The notes: generated from the letters alone by a model not told the origin. DNA of 64,000 nucleotides from Rs1 sp036960485 (GCA_036960485.1 JBALXS010000014.1:1-64000); one strand, 5' to 3'. Counted from the stretch's first letter, positions 18,601-29,344 are shown. Made by a program: numbers and translations.

Positions 18601-19524
18601 GTTTCTTCCTTCTAATTTTACAGAATACAACAGCTTATCAGCTTCATTTAATACACTTTCTAAATCAGTTTTAGTGTTTGGAATTAGCTTAATTGCACCC
18701 ACACTAATAGATAAATTATTAGATATATCACTACTTCTATTGGTTAGGTTCAAAGCTATGACTTGTTCTGTCATCGTGCTCAGAACAGCCTGTATAGCTA
18801 TTTTTTTTGTATCAGGAAAATAAAAATAAAACTCTTCTCCACCACAACGATACACTTCGCCATCATATTGATATAAACAACGTTTTAAGACACTAGAGAT
18901 CTGCTTTAAAGCGATATCGCCTTTTTGGTGACCATAAGTATCGTTATACCCTTTAAAATAGTCTATATCACAAATCCCAAAGACGCATGACGTTTGCGCG
19001 TTTAGCGCTTCTTGCCACACTAAAGCAGAGTCTAAATCCCATTTACGACGATTAAATAATTCTGTTAAACTATCGATGTTAGCTATTCGCTCTAATAGTT
19101 TTCTTTGGTGCACTAGCTTGATATGGGTATTTACACGTGCCTTAACGATACTGTAATGGAAAGGTTTTTGTATATAATCACAACCGCCAAGTAACAGCCC
19201 TTTCTCTTCATCTTCGACGCTTTGTAAGCCAGATATAAAAATAACAGGGATGTGGTCAATCGCAGAATTATTTTTTAACTTAACGATCATCTCAAACCCT
19301 GTCATGACAGGCATTATAACATCTAGAATTATGAGATCTGGCTGCAGTTCTACTGCTTTTAATAAGCCTGCTTGCGCCGTTTTAGCTAAAAAAACGGTAT
19401 AATTCGGACTTAGAATAGAATTTAACACCTTTAAATTAGAGCTTTCATCATCAATACAAAGAATGCTGAATTCAAATTCAAATTCATTGTCGCTGCGCTG
19501 ATGTATTACATTACCGCTATCCAT
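18577..19524 (-). CDS. Response regulator diguanylate cyclase (REC-GGDEF)
   Basis: The 315-residue protein has an N-terminal receiver domain (20-140) with acidic pair CIDDE, phospho-acceptor D68 in LIILDVIMPV, FISG and K120 in YIQKPFH. A GGDEF domain follows with a GGEEF active site at 228-232. No RxxD inhibitory site is present (LYQYD instead). The gene overlaps the end of the giant hybrid kinase gene by 8 bp, so its receiver is the obvious output for that kinase. Its 3' end overlaps the convergent peroxiredoxin gene by 24 bp. Confidence 0.93.
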   Translation of the reverse strand: MDSGNVIHQRSDNEFEFEFSILCIDDESSNLKVLNSILSPNYTVFLAKTAQAGLLKAVELQPDLIILDVIMPVMTGFEMIVKLKNNSAIDHIPVIFISGLQSVEDEEKGLLLGGCDYIQKPFHYSIVKARVNTHIKLVHQRKLLERIANIDSLTELFNRRKWDLDSALVWQEALNAQTSCVFGICDIDYFKGYNDTYGHQKGDIALKQISSVLKRCLYQYDGEVYRCGGEEFYFYFPDTKKIAIQAVLSTMTEQVIALNLTNRSSDISNNLSISVGAIKLIPNTKTDLESVLNEADKLLYSVKLEGRNSSKYLAI

Positions 19525-22500
19525 TCTCTCTTCCGGTTAATAATCGTTCTAAGTTGTCTAATTCTATAATAGCTGACTCAAACTCAAAATCACAAATCAA
19601 ATTATGTAAATGGCGCATTTGTGCTTCATATATAGTGTTTTCAGCTAAAGCATTCAATGACCACGAAATTTTCTCAGAAGCAGCTTCTGCTCTCACTAAC
19701 AAGAACCTAAGCTCAGTAATTAATAATATAGCCGATGTGAGATTTAAGGGTTTATCTACACCTTTATTCTCTTTCTTAACAAACAATGGCGACAGTTGAT
19801 TAATAATGGGAGCAAGTTCTCTTAATAAATCACTAACCTGGTTGTAAATAATTTTTTTATGCTTAGTTGATTCTTGTAAAACCAATGCATATTCAGCCAA
19901 TCTATTCGCTCCGACGTACTGCGCTGAAGATTTAAGTGAGTGAGCGATTAAAAATAATTTTTCATGCTCATTTTTCTCTAGATACCTTTCGATATCTGCG
20001 GGTAAATATTTATTTTTCAACCAAAAACTTTCAACCAATGACAAATACAGGCTTACTTTATTCTGTAGCCTATCGATTGCTTTCTCTACATCTAATTGTT
20101 CTATTCTATAAAGTTTTCCAAGAATATTTTTCTCTAAATCTTGAATATCATAAACTACCGATATCGATTCATTGACTAGATTTTCTTCAATACCAAGTAA
20201 ATCTGCTAATGCTTGATATAAAACATTTGTATCAATCGGCTTAGTAATATGCGCATTCATCCCCGCTGTAAAACTTAACTGGGAATCACTTTGTAGAGCA
20301 TGTGCCGTCATTGCGATAATAGGTAATTGCTGTTTAGTAAATGTTTGCCTTATTTTTTGTGTCGCTGTTATTCCGTCCATCACCGGCATTTGAATATCCA
20401 TTAGAACACAGTCAAATTTTTCCTGCTCAATCCTTATCAAGGCCTCACTACCACTTTCAGCAATAGTAACATTAACCATGGTCTCCGCTAAAATGCCTTT
20501 TGCAACTTGCTGATTAATCTTATTATCTTCTACCAATAACAGCCTATAATTGCTCAAATTAGGAACTTTGATCTCCTCACTTAATGCAATCAGCTTAAGA
20601 TGACTATCTTGGGTTCCTGAAGCAAACGGTACATTAAACGAAAAACAAGATCCTTTATTCTTGATGCTCGTTACTTGCAAGTCACCTCCCATTAAGTGAA
20701 TTAGTTCTCTACTGATAACAAGACCTAAACCTGTACCCCCATACTTCCTGGTAATAGAAGCATCTATCTGATAAAAAGAAGTAAACAGCCGTTTCTGTTC
20801 TTCTTGGCCTATTCCTATACCCGTATCAGTGATATCAAAAATAAGATCATACTTATTATTCATGACTGGACTAGAACATATTATTAATTTAATAGAACCT
20901 GCATCTGTAAATTTTACGGCATTATCAATTAAATTAATCAATACTTGCTGCAACCTTAAAGGATCACCAATTAATAAGGGCGGTACATTAGAATCAATCT
21001 CAAGAACAAACTCTAGGCCTTTTTCTTGTATTTTTTGCCCACAAATAGCGGAGATTTTTTGCAGTACATTCTCCAAACTGAATTCAATGCTCTCAAGAGA
21101 TAATTTTTTTGCTTCTATTTTCGAAAAGTCCAAAATATTATTGATTAGTCCTAATAAAGACTCAGACGCATCAGATATTTTATCGGCATAATCTTGCTGC
21201 TCTACAGATAAAGAAGTCTTTTTAAACAGCCTATTCAATCCTATAACAGCATTCATTGGCGTTCTTATTTCGTGACTCATATTCGCTAAGAAATTGGACT
21301 TAGCTATTGTAGATTCTTCCGCCTTTAACTTTGCAGCCGCTAAAGCTTCGGTTCTCGCTACGACCCTCTTTTCTAAATTTTTATATAAAAAAGCATGTGA
21401 AAGTGAAATAGCAGCTTGTGAAGCAATTACATTCAGCAATGAGATATGCTCTTGGCTGAATGCATTTTCGATCAAGTCATTTTCTAAATACACTACTGCT
21501 ATCATATTTCCTTGGTGAACGACGGGCAATCCGGCAATAGTCAAAGGAGATCTATTTTGAAAATAAACATCATGGGAAAATTCAGCATGCTCAAAAGGCC
21601 TGTTAATAATGCACAGTTGTTTGGTGTTGATTACATGACGGATGATACTTTCAGGGATTTCTCGCTTCGTTACTGTAGCGGCTAAAGATTGATGTAATAA
21701 AACACCGATATGTTTTTTATCTCCTGCCGCTTCAAGCCATAACTCTTTACTACTATTACTGGTTTGTATCAGCGCACCCCAGACCGCGCCCGCGTTTTTC
21801 AACAAAATCAACATTAATTTTTCTAGCAAACTATCTAAGTGTATCTCACTAGAAATCAAATGATTAATATCTTGAACAGTCTGTAGATTTATAGCGTCTT
21901 GTGGTTTATAGGCTTTACCAAAAGAATGATCATCAATGAAATTAACTTTAGACCAAAACTCTCTTAATTGCTGTAATTTAGCAACAGCACCCCATTGCCT
22001 GTATTCATGATACGAAGCGGTGATGAAAGTTTTTGCCAGCACTTGTTTGTCTTTATAATACCAATAGTCAGCGAAGCACTCATTCGCAATGGCTAGCACA
22101 TTATTAAAGCCGCTATTCGATGCCTCTTCTATCGCATTACTATATAAATCAATTATTTGTGCATCATCACCGCTTACTCTGGCCAATTCCGCCTTTAAGA
22201 GTAAGTATTTATGCAAATAATTATGCGGACAAACCTCGGACCATTGCTCAAACATCCTCAATTTACCTTCCGAGAAGGTAAATAATGGATCGCTTGCGGT
22301 TTTAGCAAATCTCAGAGCGATGAGCGCCGCAAAAAAAGTTGATTCTGGGATCTTATTTTGACCCGGCACTGATGCAGAAATTATATCTACTTTATCTAAT
22401 AAACTTAATTGCGTTTTTTTCGGAGCGTTTACTAAATATGCATGACGTAATTTGGCATTATAAAAATAAGCTAAATGCAAGGGTGCATTTTCATAGTTCT

Positions 22501-25500
22501 TAAGAAAACTGTTTTCACGAAAGTTATCATCATCAAAACTATCAGCACCATCGGTTAAACCCAATAACGCTCTTACTGGCTGTAATGCGCCCACTGTGAC
22601 ACAATCTTTCATATCCAATTGCTTATGCTTACTCAGTAATTGGACATCATCTGTCAACGTTGTATGTGCAGATTGAAGCTTTTCACCTAGTGCTAAAGTA
22701 TCACTGCCTCTGACGGCACAAATATAACCTAGCGTCGCTAAATCACCAGATTGTAATGCCAAGTCATAGCTTATATTTAAATAAGGGAGCGTTTTTTGTA
22801 GCGAGTGATTCCAATGCTGAGTAAAGGTAGCGTAAAGGAAATATGTACTCGCTTTAATGAGTTTATTATTTCTAATATCAGCTAAATTAACGGCAAGTAA
22901 CCCAAATCGATCCGCTTCTTTATAGCGACTATAGACACTAATGATCGCTAAAGAATAATTAACATAAGCAAAAGAGGATATATCATCGTGACCGTGCTCC
23001 AATGAAAGCTGCGTCATAATAATAGTAGACAATAAATTCAAAGGCGTTTTACCACTAAGGTAGCTGGCATACCACATCCCCATTAGCAACTTCATCGCTG
23101 CTTTTTGCTGATCACCTTCCATTGAATAATGATCTATTAAGCCGTCAATACTGTTGGTTAAAATAAAAGTATCTATCGATTTAAAGCCTTTCATAAACTG
23201 TGCTTCAATCTCTTTATCATTATCCGGTATTTGTATTCCTAAAACACAAAGCCCTTCTTTTTGTAGTACTAAAGATTCAGAAAAACGCCCTTGTATCTGA
23301 TACTGAGCGGTTTGAATAGCTATCACTGATACAATTTCTAATGCGGTGTCCGCTGCGCTCATTGCTTTAACATATAACGCTTCAGCGCGTTCAAAGTCGC
23401 CTATTAAATAGCTTACTTGCGCTAATGTATTGAAAACTTCTAAGCGGCGGTATCTTAAGGTCTCGGCAAACAGAACCACATTCAGCATATTTTTTTGTGC
23501 GTAGGTGAAAGCAGAAGATCTTTTGGCCTTCTCTGCTGCTAACAGATTAAGATCAATCAGTACTTTTTTTTCATCTACGCTAGCATGCTTTTTACCGGCA
23601 TTTAACTGCTCTATAATTTCAAATATACGACCTTCGAGATCTTCTTTAAGCGTGCCTCGTAGCAATCTTACTCCAAATTGCCATTTAAACTGCGCCACAT
23701 CATCTTCTGGTATTAACTGGAAAGCTGCCTGTTGCACCTTATCATGAAGAAATATAAAACTTGCTTGGGAGAGTATATCCTCACTGCTAATAAATTTGTG
23801 GCTTTGATTTTCAGGAAGAATATAACCATCTGCTATCATTGGCCATAATCGTTTATAAAGCTCTTTTAAACTCAAACAGGCAACTTTTTGTAAATCACCC
23901 AAAGAAAATCGATTACCCAAATTCGCTGCAAGCTTTAAAATTTTCAAATTTTCCTCTGAAAACTTCTGTAACTTTTTGAGCATAAGATCTACAACATTTG
24001 AAGTCACATTTACCATTTCTATCGCTGATTGATCCCACTGCCAAGCACCTTTTTTATAAGAATAAACAATCAACCCTTCTTCATTTAACATTTTAATGAA
24101 TTGATTGAGATAAAATGGATTACCTTGTGTTTTATCAATACATACAATAGCAAGCGGCTCTATGGTGTCTAAAGTTAACCATAGGCTATCGGCTAATAAA
24201 CGTTTAATGTCATGTAAACCCAGTGGGTTCAAATAAATTTCAGTTAAACATTGTTTTTGTGCTGTTAAATCTCGAATCATTTTTGCCAATAAATGTGTTT
24301 GATCTATCTCATTATCTCGGTATGTGCCGATAAGCATCAGGTGAGAGTTTTGATCAAGTAATTCTTTTATCAATGTAAGCGATGCAATATCAGCCCATTG
24401 CAAATCATCTAAAACAATAACTAAAGGCCTTTCCTTTGAGGCCAATGTGTTAATAAATTGCACGAAGGTCATCATAAAACGGTGATCATTTGCTAGCGTA
24501 CTGAGTTCTTTTAGAGTTGTAATATTGTTATCTGAAAATGCTTGTAATTCTGGTATTAACTCAATTAATAACGAAAAGTTTTCCCCTAATTGAGTTTGAA
24601 AAGCACGTTTCCACTTTGTTTTTTCATCGTTAGGTAAATTTAAAATTTGCCGCAGTAGCAAACGTAAAGCTTGTGAAAAAACATAGAATGGCTGATCTGT
24701 ACTAAATTGATCACATTTACCAGTAGCAAACAAACTTTTCTTTTTGCTAATCGGTTTTTCTACTTCCTTTATCAGCGCTGATTTCCCTACACCAGAACAA
24801 CCACTAACTAAAACAATTTTATTTTGTCCAGCAACAACCTGGTTGAATTGGGCCATTAACTGCGCTATTTGTTTTTCTCTTCCGTATAAATTATTTGATA
24901 CCTGTAATGTTTCAGGTGAGTCTTCTGAAGCTATTTTAAAATCTGATATTTGGTGATTCTCTAACCATTCTTTTTCTATTCTTTTCAAGTCTTGTAATAG
25001 CCCAAAACTACTTTGATAGCGGCTGTTAGGTGATTTTTCTAGGAGACGAGCCACTACTTCAGAAATTTTAGGCGCAATACTATTATCTATAGCGGATAAC
25101 GGAGTGACCTTTTGTGTTAACTGTTTATAAACAATGGAGAGCTGATCTTGTTCGCCTTCAGCATAAATTTGCTGACCACTAAACACTTCATACAATGTTG
25201 CACCCAAAGAATATAAATCACTACGGTTATCAGTTGGTAAATTTGAACGCCCTGTTTGCTCAGGTGATATATAGGCAGCCTTACCTATGAGGTTGCTATT
25301 AATAGATGGCAGGTCACCTTGCTTTAATTTAATGGCGAGTGAAAGGTCAATTATCAAAAGCCCACTATCATTCTGTTCAACCCAAAACGCATTAGGACTA
25401 ATGTTTCTATGTAGTAAATCGTTAGTATGTAAGTAATGAATAGCTTCGGAAATTAAGATTGCAATGCGTAATTTATGACTGAAAGTTGTTAGCTTTTTTA

Positions 25501-25777
25501 ATCGATCACTTAAAAGTTCGCCATCACCATCTTCATAAATTATTGCACTGTGATAATCTTGTGTAATAAAAGACTGTAACGTTAGTACTTTTGATTGATC
25601 AATTGATTTAATCAATTCATATTCTGATCGAAGTCCATCACTCATATATCGATTAGACGATATTTTTTTATTATATTTAACTAAAACAGTTTTTCCTTGA
25701 TCATCACAAGCCCTAACAAAACTTGCCTTGTTACAAGATTTAAGAACTTCAAGCACCTTAAAATTGGCAATCATCAC
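19517..25777 (-). CDS. Giant hybrid sensor: Ser/Thr kinase-like, AAA ATPase, TPR, GAF, histidine kinase, REC, HPt
   Basis: The 2086-residue protein starts with a Ser/Thr-kinase fold (1-270). An AAA/STAND ATPase follows, with Walker A GCSGVGKS at 326-333 and Walker B VIVLDDLQWAD. A long helical TPR-like region runs to about 1330, then come GAF (1350-1480), HisKA with phospho-His H1502 (MSHEIRTPMN), HATPase (LIDNAVKF, DTGIGIG, GGTGLGL), a receiver with D1794 (LMDIQMPVMDG) and HPt with H1946 (IAHSLKSSAQ). In the kinase domain the catalytic loop reads HRN (123-125) instead of HRD and DFG is DLS (144-146), although K34 is kept. It may thus be a pseudokinase. The REC-GGDEF gene overlaps its 3' end, so phosphotransfer to c-di-GMP synthesis is likely. 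Confidence 0.93.
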   Translation of the reverse strand: MMIANFKVLEVLKSCNKASFVRACDDQGKTVLVKYNKKISSNRYMSDGLRSEYELIKSIDQSKVLTLQSFITQDYHSAIIYEDGDGELLSDRLKKLTTFSHKLRIAILISEAIHYLHTNDLLHRNISPNAFWVEQNDSGLLIIDLSLAIKLKQGDLPSINSNLIGKAAYISPEQTGRSNLPTDNRSDLYSLGATLYEVFSGQQIYAEGEQDQLSIVYKQLTQKVTPLSAIDNSIAPKISEVVARLLEKSPNSRYQSSFGLLQDLKRIEKEWLENHQISDFKIASEDSPETLQVSNNLYGREKQIAQLMAQFNQVVAGQNKIVLVSGCSGVGKSALIKEVEKPISKKKSLFATGKCDQFSTDQPFYVFSQALRLLLRQILNLPNDEKTKWKRAFQTQLGENFSLLIELIPELQAFSDNNITTLKELSTLANDHRFMMTFVQFINTLASKERPLVIVLDDLQWADIASLTLIKELLDQNSHLMLIGTYRDNEIDQTHLLAKMIRDLTAQKQCLTEIYLNPLGLHDIKRLLADSLWLTLDTIEPLAIVCIDKTQGNPFYLNQFIKMLNEEGLIVYSYKKGAWQWDQSAIEMVNVTSNVVDLMLKKLQKFSEENLKILKLAANLGNRFSLGDLQKVACLSLKELYKRLWPMIADGYILPENQSHKFISSEDILSQASFIFLHDKVQQAAFQLIPEDDVAQFKWQFGVRLLRGTLKEDLEGRIFEIIEQLNAGKKHASVDEKKVLIDLNLLAAEKAKRSSAFTYAQKNMLNVVLFAETLRYRRLEVFNTLAQVSYLIGDFERAEALYVKAMSAADTALEIVSVIAIQTAQYQIQGRFSESLVLQKEGLCVLGIQIPDNDKEIEAQFMKGFKSIDTFILTNSIDGLIDHYSMEGDQQKAAMKLLMGMWYASYLSGKTPLNLLSTIIMTQLSLEHGHDDISSFAYVNYSLAIISVYSRYKEADRFGLLAVNLADIRNNKLIKASTYFLYATFTQHWNHSLQKTLPYLNISYDLALQSGDLATLGYICAVRGSDTLALGEKLQSAHTTLTDDVQLLSKHKQLDMKDCVTVGALQPVRALLGLTDGADSFDDDNFRENSFLKNYENAPLHLAYFYNAKLRHAYLVNAPKKTQLSLLDKVDIISASVPGQNKIPESTFFAALIALRFAKTASDPLFTFSEGKLRMFEQWSEVCPHNYLHKYLLLKAELARVSGDDAQIIDLYSNAIEEASNSGFNNVLAIANECFADYWYYKDKQVLAKTFITASYHEYRQWGAVAKLQQLREFWSKVNFIDDHSFGKAYKPQDAINLQTVQDINHLISSEIHLDSLLEKLMLILLKNAGAVWGALIQTSNSSKELWLEAAGDKKHIGVLLHQSLAATVTKREIPESIIRHVINTKQLCIINRPFEHAEFSHDVYFQNRSPLTIAGLPVVHQGNMIAVVYLENDLIENAFSQEHISLLNVIASQAAISLSHAFLYKNLEKRVVARTEALAAAKLKAEESTIAKSNFLANMSHEIRTPMNAVIGLNRLFKKTSLSVEQQDYADKISDASESLLGLINNILDFSKIEAKKLSLESIEFSLENVLQKISAICGQKIQEKGLEFVLEIDSNVPPLLIGDPLRLQQVLINLIDNAVKFTDAGSIKLIICSSPVMNNKYDLIFDITDTGIGIGQEEQKRLFTSFYQIDASITRKYGGTGLGLVISRELIHLMGGDLQVTSIKNKGSCFSFNVPFASGTQDSHLKLIALSEEIKVPNLSNYRLLLVEDNKINQQVAKGILAETMVNVTIAESGSEALIRIEQEKFDCVLMDIQMPVMDGITATQKIRQTFTKQQLPIIAMTAHALQSDSQLSFTAGMNAHITKPIDTNVLYQALADLLGIEENLVNESISVVYDIQDLEKNILGKLYRIEQLDVEKAIDRLQNKVSLYLSLVESFWLKNKYLPADIERYLEKNEHEKLFLIAHSLKSSAQYVGANRLAEYALVLQESTKHKKIIYNQVSDLLRELAPIINQLSPLFVKKENKGVDKPLNLTSAILLITELRFLLVRAEAASEKISWSLNALAENTIYEAQMRHLHNLICDFEFESAIIELDNLERLLTGRENG

Positions 25778-26025
25778 TATTTTCCATGTTTTTCGAACAA
25801 CTCAAGCCTTTAAACATTTCATACTTTTATTATCTATAACGGGTGTTTCTACAATTAAATGAGCAATGCTCAATAGCTGATAATCATATAATCTGGTGGG
25901 ACATAAGGCTTCACATAACTTTATAAATAACATATATATGGCTATCAGTATAGCCGCGAATTTTTTTTCTTGAGAAGATCTATATAGCAAACGCATAGAT
26001 CAAATGAAGTACTAATTAACTTACC
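25778..26025. other. Upstream region of giant hybrid kinase gene
   Basis: Non-coding. It should contain the kinase promoter; no specific element was recognised. Confidence 0.35.
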
Positions 26026-26500
26026 TCCAGCAAAGCTGGAAGCTTTTCGATGGACGCCCTTGAAAGGCTAAAGTAAGCGGCCAACACGATGCTATACTTC
26101 AAGCTTAATCTGATCACGACTTACATCCTTCTTTTCTTGGTTTCGAATGTATTCTTTTATCATGTTTTCATCTAGACCTACTGTAGAGACATAATAGCCT
26201 CGTGCCCAAGAACTTCACCTTCAAAGTTCTTTTGTCTGCCTTTAAATAGACGAGCTATTTAAATAGCATTTTTGCCCTTCAATCACAAATAACATTAGAA
26301 ACAGCATATTTTGCAGGTATGCTAAGACACATATGAACGTGACCTGAGATTAAATGCCCCTCTTCAATTGTTACTTCCTTTTGCCGCGCCATTTCATGGA
26401 ATATATGGCCTTATATTTTTTCGAAGCTGGCCAAATATCAATTTTCATCTTTTATTGGGGATAAATACAATGGGCACTTACAATCCCACCTATGGTGGGC
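26026..26500 (-). mobile_element. Degraded IS200/IS605-family element with TnpA remnant
   Basis: The minus strand carries pieces of a Y1 (HUH) transposase in several frames. They are HIFHEMARQKE, EEGHLISGHVHMCLSIPAKY (the HVH metal-binding motif), then RGYYVSTVGLDENMIKEYIR (the catalytic Tyr region) and a stop at 26092. Three or more frameshifts/stops and a missing N-terminus make it inactive. Small hairpins lie at both ends, as expected for IS200/IS605: TCCAGC-AAA-GCTGGA (26026-26040) and CCCACC-TAT-GGTGGG (26485-26499). Confidence 0.85.
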
Positions 26501-26643
26501 CAAACTTTTATAATCTCGCATAGGCTTTCCTTATTTCTCTGGTCGAGATTTTGAGAATACCTATGCTACTGCTACCAGGCAGCCTAGTAATTTACTTATG
26601 GCTAGCGATCACTAATGATAGTAAAGAGGGTACCGGTTGTTAT

Positions 26644-28509
26644 TTAATAACCTTCGCGTGCAAAAAAGTTAGCAATTTGTCGCTCATCTTCACCGCTTTC
26701 AAAAGCGCTAAACAGTGAATCAATGTTTTGCGCAGCCTTAGCTTGATCATTCGAAGTTTGCGTTGGGTGATTGTCTGCTAAAAAGCTAATTATTTGACGC
26801 TGTACTTTAGGCTCGCTTTCCAATAATAGCTCAGCAAATTGATCCACATTTTCAGCAGCCGCATCTGCTGCGCGCCAGAAATCATCACTGTTCTGATTTT
26901 CTACCTGCTGTTCAACTTTTTGCTGAGCCAACAGCAGAGAATCGATATCTTTAGTGCTGGCAAGCGTGTTTGCCCGCTCACTAAAGGCGCCTAGCTGCTC
27001 TGACAACTGCTCTTTTTCGATCTGATCTAAAGGTCCTTGTCCGTTTAATTCGGCGCTAACTTGCCCGCTTAGTTGATCCCTTTCGTCAGCATCTAATTGC
27101 AGTAAGTTTTGTGCAAGGTTTTCAGTACTACTCTTGTACTCACTATCGTTAGTACTGGCAGATTCCAATTGGCTAAAGGCATTGCCTACGAGTAAATCAA
27201 TGCTACTGCTCTGATCTTGTGTCGCTGTAAACTTAGCCTTTATTTCATAAAACTTAGAGCCAGTGTCACTGGTATCAAGCCCCCCCATACGGGCTTTAGC
27301 AACGAGGTCTCTGGCGGAATAACTATCTCTAACCTCATCAATAGCTTTGATTAGCAACGCTTCGTCTCGTAGGTCAATTTTCTCAGAGGACTGATTGCCG
27401 CCCGTCAAAAGATCCAGGCCGCTATCTGTGATTTCTATGTAAGCTCTTTGATTAGTGACATCTAAACTTCCCAATGAAGAGAACATATCATTCAACTGCT
27501 GCTCATCGAAGTCATAATTTTCTATTAAACTCAAAGTTTTATCTAACATGTCAAATCGAGTTTGCTGGCTATTATTGTCAAAACCTAATCCTGCACTGAC
27601 ACCTTTGGTACCTTCTAGGTCTTCGGCCATCATTGGACTGAAACTATCTACTTTTTGTAGCGTGTCTGCAAAGAAACTTAGCGCGCTACCGACTAAATCT
27701 TCTGGTATATCATCCAACCGCTCTATTACACGATCTGCAAAAATCTCATTAGGGAGAATTGCCAGCAAGTCGGATTGTTGATCGGCACTATATTTCTGCA
27801 AATTATCCAGCATATCTGGCACGTTTTCGCTGCTATTAACCGCTAGTACAAAGTTGCGTATATCGTTAGCTGCACTGAAGGAGTTACTGCTTTGTAATGC
27901 CTGTCGGTTGTATGTCTCACCCGACTCAGTTGAAGGTACTTTGGCTGCGTGAATTTTCCCTTGCTGTAGTACTTCTTCTCGATCTGCAGAGTTTAATTCG
28001 AGTAGGTTTTGAGTAAAGGTATTGAGAGTTTGACTAGAAATAAATGTTCTATTGATAGCATCTAATGCGGGGGCTTTTTGAAGTGCTTTAGCAACACTCA
28101 TAAAATCTGCTAGCTCATCATCACTTAACTGTTCTGCCAAGTTTAGAAAATCTTCATCGTTAATTAGGTTAGTATCAATTATATTTTCCTGATCCACACT
28201 AGATAAACGATTGTAAACATTGAGCATACGCTCTGATTTTAACGAGTCGTCTAAGATCAAAATTATGTTCTTGCCTTCGATACTGGTTGGCCTACCCTCT
28301 TTAGGATTACTCTGGGAAGATTTGTCTGCTGCACTTGTACCATTAGCGCTTAACAACTTATGATGTTGCGCTGGGCCTGATTCGAGAGGCTTTTCAGCAG
28401 CGCCAGTATCACTTTTCACAACGGAACTCAGACGTTGCGCTTGCAATGGATTGGCACTATCGAAATTAGACTGTGGCTGAATAAAATTTACATGTGATGA
28501 GATTTTCAT
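26644..28509 (-). CDS. Unrecognised helical-repeat protein
   Basis: I do not recognise this 621-residue protein. It has no signal peptide or membrane helix. Residues 1-80 are polar and probably disordered (rich in Ser, Gln, Asn). The remainder is acidic and predicted helical. A related segment recurs: LSSVDQENII (102), LLELNSADREEVL (169), LQKYSADQQSDLLA (237), LLQLDADERDQL and LLESEPKVQRQI; the first three are spaced about 68 residues apart. This suggests a repeat scaffold of unknown function. Coding is supported by a long uninterrupted frame and consistent composition. Downstream lies the IS200 remnant; upstream is a non-coding gap. Confidence 0.78.
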   Translation of the reverse strand: MKISSHVNFIQPQSNFDSANPLQAQRLSSVVKSDTGAAEKPLESGPAQHHKLLSANGTSAADKSSQSNPKEGRPTSIEGKNIILILDDSLKSERMLNVYNRLSSVDQENIIDTNLINDEDFLNLAEQLSDDELADFMSVAKALQKAPALDAINRTFISSQTLNTFTQNLLELNSADREEVLQQGKIHAAKVPSTESGETYNRQALQSSNSFSAANDIRNFVLAVNSSENVPDMLDNLQKYSADQQSDLLAILPNEIFADRVIERLDDIPEDLVGSALSFFADTLQKVDSFSPMMAEDLEGTKGVSAGLGFDNNSQQTRFDMLDKTLSLIENYDFDEQQLNDMFSSLGSLDVTNQRAYIEITDSGLDLLTGGNQSSEKIDLRDEALLIKAIDEVRDSYSARDLVAKARMGGLDTSDTGSKFYEIKAKFTATQDQSSSIDLLVGNAFSQLESASTNDSEYKSSTENLAQNLLQLDADERDQLSGQVSAELNGQGPLDQIEKEQLSEQLGAFSERANTLASTKDIDSLLLAQQKVEQQVENQNSDDFWRAADAAAENVDQFAELLLESEPKVQRQIISFLADNHPTQTSNDQAKAAQNIDSLFSAFESGEDERQIANFFAREGY

Positions 28510-28813
28510 AATTAACCCAAGAAAAAGTAACTAATACTGTATCGACCATTACATAATAAACTTTATATCTTTCCTTTACTTAGATGAAAAATAGTTAGCG
28601 GGTAAAAAGTAGAATGGGCAACCGTTCAAGCATAAATCTAACATTGTGCACAGATACAAGTTCCCACCAGATATTAGACTCGTATTTTTAATAACCAATA
28701 GAATCCAATTAGTCAGTTTCACTATCTGGTAATGATGCGCTAAGGTAAGCTAACTTGTTTTTTTATCTTAGTCGCCAGAGCTGCATGCTAAAAGACACCT
28801 AATCGCAGCTTCC
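28510..28813. other. Intergenic 300 bp
   Basis: Upstream region of the helical-repeat gene. No further features were recognised. Confidence 0.35.
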
Positions 28814-29221
28814 TTAGACATTAATGCGTCTCATCAATTTAATACCCCCTACTGTTGAAGAGAAACCAAAACTCGCATAAAACTCTTCCATTTCTGGCAA
28901 ACAATACAATTCAAAATGTTTTACGTGTTTTAATTGCTCATGATTTTCAATATAGTTCATCAGCTTTTTTCCTAAACCATTACCTCGCTGACTAGAGCAT
29001 ACTATTACATCAAAAATTAGTGCTTTATATATAAAGTCACTAATGATACGAGCGAATGCAATTAGTTTACCCTCATCGTCAATGATCCCTATACAAACTT
29101 GAGAGCCTTTAACGCAGCACTCGGTCTCTTTTAGAGTACGTTCTTTGCACCACCACTCTTGTTTAAATAGTTGATGTACTTGCTTGATATTATCTTGTGT
29201 AAACTGCGCTATCATTTTCAT
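28814..29221 (-). CDS. GNAT-family N-acetyltransferase
   Basis: The 135-residue protein has the GNAT fold. It shows IGIIDDEGKLIAFARIISD (strands 2-4), then the acetyl-CoA pyrophosphate loop in VCSSQRGNGLGKKLM (Q/R-x-x-G-x-G), and an ELYCLPEMEEFYASFGF C-terminal motif. The substrate is unknown. It appears to be a single-gene unit. Confidence 0.88.
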   Translation of the reverse strand: MKMIAQFTQDNIKQVHQLFKQEWWCKERTLKETECCVKGSQVCIGIIDDEGKLIAFARIISDFIYKALIFDVIVCSSQRGNGLGKKLMNYIENHEQLKHVKHFELYCLPEMEEFYASFGFSSTVGGIKLMRRINV

Positions 29222-29344
29222 ATAAATCGTTAATGCCCATTATGTGGTTATATTAATATTACTGCTTTCTGCGGCTGCTCAAATTAGTATGCCACTATAT
29301 ATCTTTAGTTTATGCCTTTATTTTATCTCTTTACTTATAGTGGA

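Noticed and set aside
25802..25996. Minus-strand 64-residue ORF upstream of the giant kinase
   Set aside because: No ribosome-binding site, odd composition, no similarity recognised; it probably lies in the promoter region.
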